Shown here piece after piece: positions 1 to 6,125 of a stretch of DNA of 6,181 nt (positions are counted from its first letter, which is position 1; the number at the start of each line of letters is the position of its first letter). The DNA comes from an uncultured Rikenellaceae bacterium (GTDB taxonomy: Bacteria; Bacteroidota; Bacteroidia; Bacteroidales; Rikenellaceae), in contig CAMRVW010000117.1 of assembly GCA_947054185.1 (NCBI GenBank), forward strand, positions 1-6,181. The letters run 5' to 3'. The notes beneath the pieces were generated by a model, which saw nothing but the letters and a program-made list of their open reading frames with translations, had not been told where the DNA came from and made no database searches. A program made the translations under genes and the position numbers.

Positions 1-4
1 AATC

Positions 5-19
5 GGGGTCCGTGACCCC
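5..19 (-). terminator. Terminator-like hairpin at the end of the sdhB repeat cap
   Basis: The minus-strand sequence GGGGTCACGGACCCC forms a perfect 6-bp GC-rich stem with a 3-nt loop, about 100 nt after the sdhB stop. The window ends four bases further on, so a T-tract cannot be assessed. The equivalent hairpin in the right-hand copy is followed by TTTT, which supports a terminator role for this one by analogy. Confidence 0.5.
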
Positions 20-114
20 TCCCCCGGAAGGGCCGCCGGAGGCAGTGTCAGCAAAATAACGGCAGTTCCCGCAAAATTAACCGCAGTGCCGGCTAAAACT
101 GCCCCGCCCGTGTG
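5..114 (-). repeat. 3'-end tandem repeat plus GC-rich cap downstream of sdhB
   Basis: Read on the minus strand, this element begins immediately after the sdhB stop codon (TAA at 115-117). It holds three clear degenerate units of 19-21 bp (82-100, 61-81, 41-60) and a weaker unit next to the stop. Each unit carries a variant of GGCACTGCC followed by a T-rich spacer. The units run into a GC-rich cap at 5-47. That cap is identical over 43 bp, in inverted orientation, to 5472-5514 downstream of the hydroxyacid dehydrogenase gene. Both copies have the same orientation relative to the gene they follow. The similarity is seen directly; a role in 3'-end processing, termination or protein binding is inferred. 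Confidence 0.88.
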
Positions 115-858
115 TTAGTCTTTCAGCTTGGCGCAGAGGAACTCGCGGTTTAGGCGGGCGATGTGCGATATCGAGATGCCTTTGGGACATTCGGCCTCGC
201 AGGCGCCGGTGTTGGTGCAACCGCCGAAGCCGAGCTCGTCCATCTTGGCAACCATCGCTTTGGCACGACGAGAGGCCTCAACGCGACCTTGCGGCAACTT
301 GGCCAGTGTCGACACGCGGGCAGCCATGAAGAGCATTGCCGAGCCGTTCTTGCAGGTGGCAACGCAGGCGCCGCAACCTATGCAGGCAGAGGCATCCATG
401 CTCTCGTCGGCGTCGGCCTTGGGTATGGGTATGGCGTTGGCGTCGGGCACACCTCCCGTATTGACCGATATGAAACCGCCGGCCTGAAGTATCTTCTCGA
501 AGGCACCTCGATCGACAGCCAGGTCTTTGATGACAGGGAAAGCAGCCGAGCGCCACGGCTCTATGGTGATGGTATCGCCGTCTTTGAACTTGCGCATGTG
601 GAGCTGGCAGGTGGTGATGTCATCGTCGGGACCGTGTGCGCGGCCGTCGATGAAGAGCGAGCACATGCCGCAGATGCCCTCACGGCAGTCGTGATCGAAA
701 ACAACAGGCTCTTTACCCTGATGTATAAGATCGTTGTTGAGAATGTCGAGCATCTCAAGGAACGAGGTGTCGGGTGATATGTTCTGGACGGTGTATTCTT
801 CAAAACGGCCACCGGCCTTTGCGTCTTTCTGACGCCATATTCTGAGTTTTAAGTTCAT
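115..858 (-). CDS. sdhB: Succinate dehydrogenase/fumarate reductase iron-sulfur subunit
   Basis: This is the electron-transfer subunit of the type B complex, passing electrons between SdhA flavin and the quinone/haem site in SdhC on the cytoplasmic face of the membrane. With the chosen start it is 247 aa. The N-terminal ferredoxin domain has the [2Fe-2S] ligands C58, C63, C66 and C84 ([10 protein letters not shown], then TTC). The C-terminal domain has [11 protein letters not shown], with C159, C162 and C165 plus C224 as the expected [4Fe-4S] ligands, and C169, C214 and C220 as the expected [3Fe-4S] ligands. All expected cysteines are present. It is the last gene of the operon, 108 bp after sdhA. 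I chose the ATG at 856-858 ([10 protein letters not shown]) because an A/T-rich leader precedes it and it fits the family N-terminus. An ATG at 883-885 would add nine residues, and a longer reading would need a TTG at 895-897. An equally valid name is frdB. Confidence 0.96.
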   Translation of the reverse strand: MNLKLRIWRQKDAKAGGRFEEYTVQNISPDTSFLEMLDILNNDLIHQGKEPVVFDHDCREGICGMCSLFIDGRAHGPDDDITTCQLHMRKFKDGDTITIEPWRSAAFPVIKDLAVDRGAFEKILQAGGFISVNTGGVPDANAIPIPKADADESMDASACIGCGACVATCKNGSAMLFMAARVSTLAKLPQGRVEASRRAKAMVAKMDELGFGGCTNTGACEAECPKGISISHIARLNREFLCAKLKD

Positions 859-966
859 TTGTCTGTCTTTAAATTGTGAAACCATAGGTCTTGACAACCC
901 GTAAAGGTCGGGGTCGCTCCACCCATAACTATTTGTGTCAAAGCCGGAGGCAACCCCTTCCGAGCA

Positions 967-2913
967 TTAGTCCTTATAGTTACGTTGAGCAACCTTGATA
1001 TACTCAAACACAAGCTCTTCTTTCTGCATCACGGGTGCTTTGTCTTCGCCTTTGTATTCCCATACTGCAACATAGTTGAACTTCTTGTCGTCGCGTTTGG
1101 CCTCGCCGTCTTCGGTCTGGTGCTCTTCGCGGAAGTGACCGCCGCAAGACTCCTCACGGTGAAGGGCATCGCGCGCCATAAGCTCGCCGAGCTCAAGGAA
1201 GTCAGACAGGCGTATGGCCTTCTCCAACTCCTGGTTGAACTCGCCGGTGGTGCCGGGCACCTTTACATCTTTCCAGAACTCCTCGCGCAAAGCGGCGATC
1301 TCTGTGATGGCTTTGGTCAGGCCGGCCTTGTTACGTGCCATACCCACATTTTCCCACATGATGTTGCCGAGCTTCTTGTGTATGTCGTCGACAGACTGGC
1401 TGCCGCCGATAGACATGATGCGGTCGATTTTCTGACGCACAGTCTTCTCTGCTTCTTCGAACTCGGGAAGCGAGGTGTCGATCTTGGGGGTCTGTATCTC
1501 GTGCGAGAGATAGTCGCCGATGGTATAAGGTATCACGAAGTAACCGTCGGCCAAGCCCTGCATAAGCGCAGAGGCACCCAGACGGTTGGCTCCGTGGTCT
1601 GAGAAGTTGGCCTCTCCCAACGCATAAAGACCGGGGATGGTGGTCATAAGGTTATAGTCGACCCATATGCCGCCCATGGTGTAATGCACCGCGGGATATA
1701 TCATCATAGGCTCCTGGTAAGGGTTGACGTCGGTGATCTTCTCATACATCTGGAACAGGTTGCCGTAACGCTGAGATATGACATCCTTGCCCAGGCGGGC
1801 GATAGCCGTCGAGAAGTCGAGGAATACGGCCAGGCCTGTGTCGTTGACGCCGAAACCTGCATCGCAACGCTCTTTGGCGGCACGTGAGGCCACATCGCGA
1901 GGAACGAGGTTACCGAAAGCAGGGTAACGACGTTCGAGATAATAGTCGCGATCCTCCTCGGGTATCTGCGAAGCCTTGATCTCTTTTTTGCGCAGACGCT
2001 CGACATCCTCTTTCTTCTTGGGTACCCATATACGACCGTCGTTACGGAGAGACTCCGACATGAGGGTCAGCTTAGACTGCTGGGTGCCATGCACCGGTAT
2101 ACAGGTGGGGTGTATCTGGGTGAAGCAGGGGTTGGCGAAAGCCGCACCTTTGCGGTAACACTGGAACGCTGCCGAACCGTTGGAGTTCATGGCGTTGGTC
2201 GAGAGGAAGAAGACGTTGCCGTAACCACCCGATGCGATAACCACGGCATGGGCGCCGAAACGCTCTATCTCACCGGTGACGAGGTTGCGGGTGATGATAC
2301 CGCGGGCTTTGCCGTCGACAACGACAAGGTCGAGCATCTCATAACGGGTGTAACTCTTGACAGTGCCTTTGGCTATCTGACGGTTGAGGGCCGCGTATGC
2401 GCCGAGGAGCAACTGCTGGCCGGTTTGACCGCGGGCATAGAAGGTGCGCGACACCTGAGCGCCGCCGAACGAACGGTTGTCGAGCAGCCCGCCGTAATCG
2501 CGAGCGAAGGGTACGCCTTGAGCCACGCACTGGTCTATGATGAGGTTGGAAACCTCGGCCAGACGATAGACATTGGCCTCGCGGGCACGATAGTCGCCGC
2601 CTTTTATGGTGTCATAGAAAAGACGATAGATAGAGTCGTTGTCGTTCTGATAGTTCTTGGCTGCGTTGATACCGCCCTGTGCTGCTATGGAGTGGGCACG
2701 ACGGGGTGAGTCTGAGATGCAGAACACCTTTACATTATAACCCAGCTCGCCGAGAGCCGCAGCAGCAGCACCGCCACCCAGACCGGTGCCCACGACTATG
2801 ATATCGAGTTTGCGTTTGTTTGCAGGGCTGACAACCTTTATGTCGGCCTTATGCTTGCTCCACTTTTCGGCCAACGGCCCTTCGGGAATTTTTGAATCCA
2901 ATATTATGCTCAT
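967..2913 (-). CDS. sdhA: Succinate dehydrogenase/fumarate reductase flavoprotein subunit
   Basis: This is the catalytic subunit that interconverts succinate and fumarate using covalently bound FAD. At 648 aa it has the length of the B-type (Bacteroides/Wolinella/Bacillus-like) family. Visible motifs, in order: dinucleotide-binding GTGLGGG (42-48); [11 protein letters not shown], in which H74 is the expected covalent FAD ligand; IHPT (H268), matching the substrate-site HPT motif; PRD (R339), the expected proton-transfer arginine; HYTMGG (H410); and [18 protein letters not shown] (433-450), including R444 of the dicarboxylate and FAD site. A helical C-terminal domain follows, with the family-typical [11 protein letters not shown] (585-595). 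The gene lies between sdhC and sdhB. The ATG start has an A-rich leader (AAAAAAGTAAGATA). In an anaerobic Bacteroidales it probably runs mainly as fumarate reductase; sequence alone does not fix the direction. An equally valid name is frdA. Confidence 0.98.
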   Translation of the reverse strand: MSIILDSKIPEGPLAEKWSKHKADIKVVSPANKRKLDIIVVGTGLGGGAAAAALGELGYNVKVFCISDSPRRAHSIAAQGGINAAKNYQNDNDSIYRLFYDTIKGGDYRAREANVYRLAEVSNLIIDQCVAQGVPFARDYGGLLDNRSFGGAQVSRTFYARGQTGQQLLLGAYAALNRQIAKGTVKSYTRYEMLDLVVVDGKARGIITRNLVTGEIERFGAHAVVIASGGYGNVFFLSTNAMNSNGSAAFQCYRKGAAFANPCFTQIHPTCIPVHGTQQSKLTLMSESLRNDGRIWVPKKKEDVERLRKKEIKASQIPEEDRDYYLERRYPAFGNLVPRDVASRAAKERCDAGFGVNDTGLAVFLDFSTAIARLGKDVISQRYGNLFQMYEKITDVNPYQEPMMIYPAVHYTMGGIWVDYNLMTTIPGLYALGEANFSDHGANRLGASALMQGLADGYFVIPYTIGDYLSHEIQTPKIDTSLPEFEEAEKTVRQKIDRIMSIGGSQSVDDIHKKLGNIMWENVGMARNKAGLTKAITEIAALREEFWKDVKVPGTTGEFNQELEKAIRLSDFLELGELMARDALHREESCGGHFREEHQTEDGEAKRDDKKFNYVAVWEYKGEDKAPVMQKEELVFEYIKVAQRNYKD

Positions 2914-3037
2914 TATCTTACTTTTTTAATGAAAAAACTTCCTTGCCGAAAATCGTTCCGCCCTATTGCCGTCTATGGCCCGAAAGGGAGCGGGCCTTAA
3001 ATGACTAATGTGCGGCAGCGACTTTACGACCGTGACC
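2914..3037 (-). other. sdhC-sdhA intercistronic spacer with a short hairpin
   Basis: A 124-bp gap separates sdhC from sdhA, which is long for genes of one complex. It contains an inverted repeat, GGCCCG at 2977-2982 and CGGGCC at 2991-2996, with an 8-nt loop. No T-tract follows on the minus strand, so it does not look like a strong intrinsic terminator. It could be an RNA-processing or stability element that sets subunit ratios; that is inference. No small gene is evident here. Confidence 0.5.
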
Positions 3038-3691
3038 TTAAAGATAGAGATATGTGTAAACCACAACAGCGGTGTAACCCAAGGCGATCACCCACGCATA
3101 GAGCTTGGCGATGCACTTCCAGCGTTTGATCCACGTTTGGTTGTTAAGGCCTATTGTCTGGAACGCAGACCAGAAACCATGCTGCAAGTGGAACCAGAGC
3201 GCCCAGATGCCCACAAGATAACATGCGCATATTATGGGGTTTGAAAAGCGCGACACAACCAGGTTGTAAGGGTTCTCGACAGCGTGGCCGCCGATGAAGT
3301 GCTGCATCTGCATGTTGGCCCAGAAGTCATAGAGGTGCAGACCGAGGAATGCGATAACGACAAGACCCAGCACGAACATATTACGCGACTGCCATGTCGA
3401 GGAGCAACCTAAGTTTTGAACCTTGTAACGAACAGGACGGGCACCGCGGTTGCCGATTGTTACGATAAAGGCATACAGGATGTGGAACACAAAGCCTGCC
3501 GCCAAAACAGGCACCATGATCTTGATGAACAAATTGGTGTCCATGAACTCACATACGGCATTATAGCTCTCTGCCCCTGAGAACACCGCCATGTTCAGAG
3601 CCATGTGAAGCAACAAGAACACGATCAGGAACAATCCCGAAAGGCTCATTACCAATTTCTTCCCGATGGAAGATGAGAATAGATTACTCAT
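3038..3691 (-). CDS. sdhC: Succinate dehydrogenase/fumarate reductase cytochrome b subunit
   Basis: This is the membrane anchor of the complex, carrying haem b and the menaquinone site. At 217 aa it has five hydrophobic segments, at roughly residues 12-35, 56-80, 104-125, 151-173 and 192-216. That is the single-polypeptide, five-helix plan of type B complexes, which have no separate SdhD. Histidines H29, H70, H119 and H168 (or H171) lie in the first four helices, where axial ligands of two haems are expected. The order C-A-B matches this class. The gene is first in the operon, with the ATG at 3689-3691 preceded by an A/T-rich leader (AATAATAACTTACTT). The promoter candidate lies about 100 bp upstream. 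An equally valid name is frdC. Confidence 0.96.
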   Translation of the reverse strand: MSNLFSSSIGKKLVMSLSGLFLIVFLLLHMALNMAVFSGAESYNAVCEFMDTNLFIKIMVPVLAAGFVFHILYAFIVTIGNRGARPVRYKVQNLGCSSTWQSRNMFVLGLVVIAFLGLHLYDFWANMQMQHFIGGHAVENPYNLVVSRFSNPIICACYLVGIWALWFHLQHGFWSAFQTIGLNNQTWIKRWKCIAKLYAWVIALGYTAVVVYTYLYL

Positions 3692-3789
3692 AAGTAAGTT
3701 ATTATTAGTTTAAGTTATTATTCAAGGCTTCCGTTTACAGACAATCACGCCCATCGGGCTTCTGACTCCGACCGAACTCTTTTATCTAA

Positions 3790-3820
3790 CAAAGATAAGC
3801 CCTGTTTTTAAAATAACAAT
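3790..3820 (-). promoter_or_regulatory. Bacteroidetes-type promoter candidate for sdhCAB
   Basis: On the minus strand TATCTTTG (3790-3797) matches the Bacteroidetes -7 consensus TAnnTTTG exactly. Nineteen bases upstream is ATTG (3817-3820), one mismatch from the -33 consensus TTTG. The surroundings are A/T-rich. The implied transcript would start near 3783, giving a leader of about 90 nt before sdhC. That leader contains a small GCCC/GGGC hairpin at 3749-3759. The motif match is seen directly; promoter activity is inferred. Confidence 0.65.
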
Positions 3821-3896
3821 GGATTTTGCAAGATTTTTTAGTTTCCCGTACTTTTATACATGCTTTTGATCAAGGTGCATACGATGGCGCCCATGC

Positions 3897-3938
3897 AAAA
3901 AGGTCTCTGCGAAAACAACATTTCGCAGAGACCTTTTT
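3897..3938 (-). terminator. Strong, probably bidirectional intrinsic terminator
   Basis: A perfect 18-bp inverted repeat pairs 3897-3914 with 3921-3938 around a 6-nt loop (3915-3920). The core is GGTCTCTGCGAAA, flanked by A-runs on one side and T-runs on the other, so each strand ends in a T-tract. It starts 20 bp after the stop of the small minus-strand gene and lies upstream of the sdhCAB promoter. It therefore probably ends the small gene and insulates the operon. The symmetrical A/T flanks would let it act in either direction, although no plus-strand gene enters from the left. Confidence 0.88.
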
Positions 3939-3958
3939 TATTCATAAGATTCAGGGTG

Positions 3959-4216
3959 TCACGCCCGGTTATCAACAGGCATGAGCATGCGCTTGTAACA
4001 CGCGTCGTTTTTGTGGCTCCAGATAGTAAGCTCTATGAAGTCGACATGCGTTTTACCCTCTTTGAGCCAGTGGCCTATGGTGCCGCCTCTTATAAGTCCC
4101 TGTATTTGCAGCTCTGAGAGTCCGCTGGCCTTAGAGGCGTCTTGTATGGATACCAGCCGACGGAATCTGTTTTTCTCTTTGTCCATATATTTTGGTTTTA
4201 TTATTGCATTCGCCAT
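3959..4216 (-). CDS. Small MerR/excisionase-like helix-turn-helix protein
   Basis: This 85-aa basic protein of unassigned function is followed at once by a strong terminator. Residues 22-50 (VSIQDASKASGL, then SELQIQGLIRGGTIGHW) resemble the helix-turn-helix of MerR/excisionase-type small DNA-binding proteins: 'sIxeAaxxsGlSxxxIxxLIrxGxI' followed by a short wing (51-60) and an IELTIW segment where the family often has a 'eDLxxW' helix. No effector domain follows, so any regulator role would rest on the HTH alone. The ATG at 4214-4216 gives 85 aa. A second ATG at 4184-4186 (MDKEKNRFRR) gives 75 aa and has the more A-rich leader, so it may be the true start. Whether it regulates the flanking genes cannot be told from sequence. 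Gene status is supported by the terminator and by the coherent fold-like pattern. Confidence 0.68.
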   Translation of the reverse strand: MANAIIKPKYMDKEKNRFRRLVSIQDASKASGLSELQIQGLIRGGTIGHWLKEGKTHVDFIELTIWSHKNDACYKRMLMPVDNRA

Positions 4217-4252
4217 CTTGGCAGAGCCCGAAAGGTGTCGGATATTTCATGT

Positions 4253-4283
4253 TTTGTTTTTGACGACAAAGTTCATACCTTTA
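4253..4283 (+). promoter_or_regulatory. Bacteroidetes-type promoter candidate for the hydroxyacid dehydrogenase
   Basis: TTTG (4253-4256) is followed after 19 bp by TACCTTTA (4276-4283), which matches TAnnTTTG except at the last base. Transcription would start near 4290, giving a leader of about 160 nt before the ATG at 4449. That is rather long, and it includes a G-rich stretch at 4378-4420. The motif match is visible; activity is inferred. The site lies in the divergent spacer shared with the small HTH gene, whose product could plausibly bind here. Confidence 0.45.
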
Positions 4284-4448
4284 CCGATGTACTCTTATCC
4301 GTACACAAAAGTAAGCGGAGCTCGGCGGAGGACAATGAATATTTTTTAATGTTTGTTACGAACTTATGTATGGCGTCGGGGGAGGTTCGTTTGGTGGCAG
4401 GGGCCTTACAGGGGGCGGATGCAGCATTGTTGATAAATTTTGGGGAAT

Positions 4449-5411
4449 ATGAAAAAGAGAATAATCGTACAGGGCCACATGTTAAGGGATGGATTTGCCG
4501 AGCTGGAGCGTCGTTTCGAGGTGATACATCCGCTGTCGGGTCACAACTTCAGCCGCGAGGAGCTTCGCCGTCTTTTGCCCGAGGCCGACGGCATGGTCAG
4601 CTTTTTTGCCATACGCACCGACAAGGAGATGATAGACTGGGGTGGTGACAGGTTGCGCATAATATCAAACTTCGGCGTGGGATATGACAACATAGATGTC
4701 GACTATGCCGCATCCAAAGGCATAGTCGTGGCCAACACCCCCGACCCCGTCACCGAGCCGACAGCAGAGATGGCCATGGCGTTAATGCTCGACGTGGCCC
4801 GCCGGGTGACATTATGCGACCGAGAGATACGCGACGGCTCGATACGCTGGAACATATTGAACAACATGGGCATGTCGTTGTCGGGCAAGCAGTTGGGCAT
4901 AATAGGCATGGGACGCATAGGTCAGGCATTGGCCCGCCGGGCACGGGCTTTCGGCATGACCATAGCATATAACAACCGCAACAGGCTCGCACCCGAGATA
5001 GAACGAGAGCACAACGCCATGTACATGCCGCTCGACAGCCTGTTGGCTCAGTCGGACGTGATATCATTAAATGCCCCGTGCACCGATCAGACACGACACA
5101 TGATATCGCAACCTCAGTTCGACATCATGAAGCCGACGGCAATACTGATAAACACAGCACGAGGGCCTTTAGTCGACGAAAAGGCCATGATAGAGGCACT
5201 GCGGCAAAAACGCATATTCGGCGTCGGCACCGACGTATACGAGGCAGGTGACGGCAAGATAGACCCCGCCATGACCAAGCTCGACAACATAGTAATGACC
5301 CCTCACACCGGCACTCAGACATTCGACACCCGCAACGAAATGGCCCGGTATGCCTCCCAAAACATAATCAACTTCTTCGACGGAGTACCGCTCCTGTCTC
5401 GTGTGCGGTAA
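4449..5411 (+). CDS. D-2-hydroxyacid dehydrogenase family oxidoreductase
   Basis: This 320-aa NAD(P)-dependent enzyme belongs to the D-isomer-specific 2-hydroxyacid dehydrogenase family (glyoxylate/hydroxypyruvate reductase, phosphoglycerate dehydrogenase relatives). It would reversibly reduce a 2-keto acid in the cytoplasm; the substrate cannot be read from sequence. The N-terminal catalytic half contains NFGVGYDNIDV (74-84) and NTPDPVTEPTAEMAM (96-110). The Rossmann domain has GMGRIG (153-158) and then YNNRNR (174-179), where an acidic residue would suggest NAD; Asn/Arg here hints at NADP or dual use. The catalytic Arg is R238 (NTARG) and the catalytic His is H286 (TPHTGTQT). The usual Glu, five residues after the Asp of 'DVxxxE', is Gly267 here (DVYEAGD). 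The ATG at 4449 fits the family start; an in-frame TTG at 4440 would add three residues. It has no ACT domain, so it is not a long-type SerA. Confidence 0.92.
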   Translation: MKKRIIVQGHMLRDGFAELERRFEVIHPLSGHNFSREELRRLLPEADGMVSFFAIRTDKEMIDWGGDRLRIISNFGVGYDNIDVDYAASKGIVVANTPDPVTEPTAEMAMALMLDVARRVTLCDREIRDGSIRWNILNNMGMSLSGKQLGIIGMGRIGQALARRARAFGMTIAYNNRNRLAPEIEREHNAMYMPLDSLLAQSDVISLNAPCTDQTRHMISQPQFDIMKPTAILINTARGPLVDEKAMIEALRQKRIFGVGTDVYEAGDGKIDPAMTKLDNIVMTPHTGTQTFDTRNEMARYASQNIINFFDGVPLLSRVR

Positions 5412-5514
5412 CACTGTGGTTTATTTGCCGGGACTGGCGTTTGTTTTGCTGGCACTGCCGTTTATTGCTGGCACTGCCTCCGGCGGCCCTTCCGGGGGAG
5501 GGGTCACGGACCCC
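5412..5514 (+). repeat. 3'-end tandem repeat plus GC-rich cap downstream of the dehydrogenase
   Basis: Units of 19-21 bp lie at 5419-5438, 5439-5459 and 5460-5478, with a partial unit overlapping the stop codon (5409-5418, TAACACTGTG). The consensus is roughly TTTATTTTGCTGGCACTGCC. The cap at 5472-5514 is the perfect inverted counterpart of 5-47, whereas the units themselves have diverged between the two copies. The cap can form a hairpin from CCTCC (5477-5481) and GGAGG (5497-5501), with an inner CGG/CCG stem, that overlaps the following terminator stem. The repeat is seen directly; its function is unknown. Confidence 0.9.
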
Positions 5515-5519
5515 CTTTT
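5500..5519 (+). terminator. Intrinsic terminator candidate after the dehydrogenase
   Basis: GGGGTC (5500-5505) pairs with GACCCC (5509-5514) around a 3-nt loop, followed by CTTTT and, a few bases later, TTTTT (5523-5527). It lies about 90 nt after the stop codon and forms the distal part of the repeated cap. The stem is short but fully GC-rich with one A-U, so termination is plausible though not certain. Confidence 0.6.
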
Positions 5520-5550
5520 GATATTTTTGAGGACAAACTAAGGTGGAATT

Positions 5551-5611
5551 ACGGATATGTCATAAATATGTTTCGACATTCGTCTTACACATTTATGACA
5601 TATCCGTTTTT
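5551..5611 (+). terminator. Long A/T-rich inverted repeat followed by a T-tract
   Basis: Two perfect 17-bp arms (5551-5567 and 5591-5607) enclose a 23-nt spacer, with three further pairs inside after one mismatch. Five T residues follow at 5607-5611, so on the plus strand it could act as a second terminator after the dehydrogenase. The arms are A/T-rich and the loop is long for a terminator. A degenerate insertion-element remnant, a small structured RNA or a protein-binding palindrome are alternatives. A small GGCCCA/TGGGCC hairpin (5612-5617 and 5625-5630) follows directly. Confidence 0.5.
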
Positions 5612-6026
5612 GGCCCATGAGGTCTGGGCCTGAATGATATTCAAAGATGGGCCATGACCGCTGCGCGGAAGAGTGCAAGAGCAATGCGGCAAACATAAGC
5701 GGAAGAGTTGCGGCAAAGCATAACGGACAGGCACCAACACTTCCGAGTCCTAACTTTCACACCGCACTGTTCTTATCTCAACAGGCTTTTGCGCGGGCAG
5801 AACTCTTGTCTTTCAGGCTGTACTTTGCGACTTTTGATATCGACACTATTTTGTCGCGAGGTTTTACTCTGCATGTCTTGTCCGCATTTTTTTGGCCTGA
5901 CCGTTTTTGTGCATCGCAGTTTTGCCAGCAGACTAACTTTTATTTGCGGGACAGCGAGAAACAAAAATATTCGTTATTTCCGCATAACTTTTGCTGCCGG
6001 CAGGGCGGCCGAAGAATGAGGCCGCA

Positions 6027-6057
6027 ACGGGCCGACCCTCCCCCCGCGGAGGCCCGT
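6027..6057 (-). repeat. GC-rich hairpin resembling the 3'-end repeat cap
   Basis: ACGGGCC (6027-6033) and GGCCCGT (6051-6057) form a perfect 7-bp stem. Read on the minus strand, the segment runs GCCTCCGCGGGGGGAGGGTC then GGCCC. This resembles the order of blocks in the two caps (GCCTCCG, GGGGGAGGGGTC, GGACCC), but it is shorter and has no tandem units beside it. It may be a diverged relative or simply a similar GC-rich hairpin. Confidence 0.4.
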
Positions 6058-6105
6058 AACCCCGCCAAGTAATTATATGCAGTGACTTAAGTACACTCCC
6101 GACGC

Positions 6106-6125
6106 CCAAGGCCCTCAGGTCTTGG
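6106..6125. other. 8-bp stem-loop near the right edge
   Basis: CCAAGGCC (6106-6113) pairs with GGTCTTGG (6118-6125) through seven Watson-Crick pairs and one G-U, around a 4-nt loop. No T-tract follows on either strand, so it is not a standard terminator. It lies 13 bp from the ACTTAAGT near-palindrome. Whether it belongs to a transcript entering from beyond the window cannot be told. Confidence 0.4.

Noticed and set aside
41..100. Tandem units as a CRISPR array
   Set aside because: The repeats are contiguous units of about 20 bp with no unique spacers and no cas genes nearby.
890..897. TTGACA-like -35 box in the sdhA-sdhB spacer
   Set aside because: It is on the plus strand, opposite to the operon, and is a proteobacterial-style motif not expected to work in Bacteroidetes. 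No -10 partner fits.
985..1602. Long plus-strand open frames inside sdhA (also 2089-2709) and inside sdhB (163-777)
   Set aside because: They are shadow frames opposite well-supported conserved genes, caused by codon bias on the true strand.
4011..4648. Plus-strand frames across the small HTH gene and the start of the dehydrogenase
   Set aside because: They overlap two better-supported genes and the promoter candidate, and their translations show no domain.
5..5514. The inverted repeats as ends of a composite transposon
   Set aside because: There is no transposase between them and no target-site duplication can be judged. Each copy is fixed to a gene 3' end with tandem units, and the enclosed genes are housekeeping metabolism.
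5773..5964. Minus-strand open frame of 63 codons, basic and Lys/Arg/Gln-rich
   Set aside because: It has no domain signature and no promoter or leader support, and it overlaps other equally weak frames.
5647..6072. Plus-strand open frame of 141 codons, overlapped by another plus-strand frame (5708-6019)
   Set aside because: The translations have no recognisable domain and are rich in Cys, Phe and Arg. They overlap frames on both strands, and no A-rich leader or promoter sits at the proper distance.
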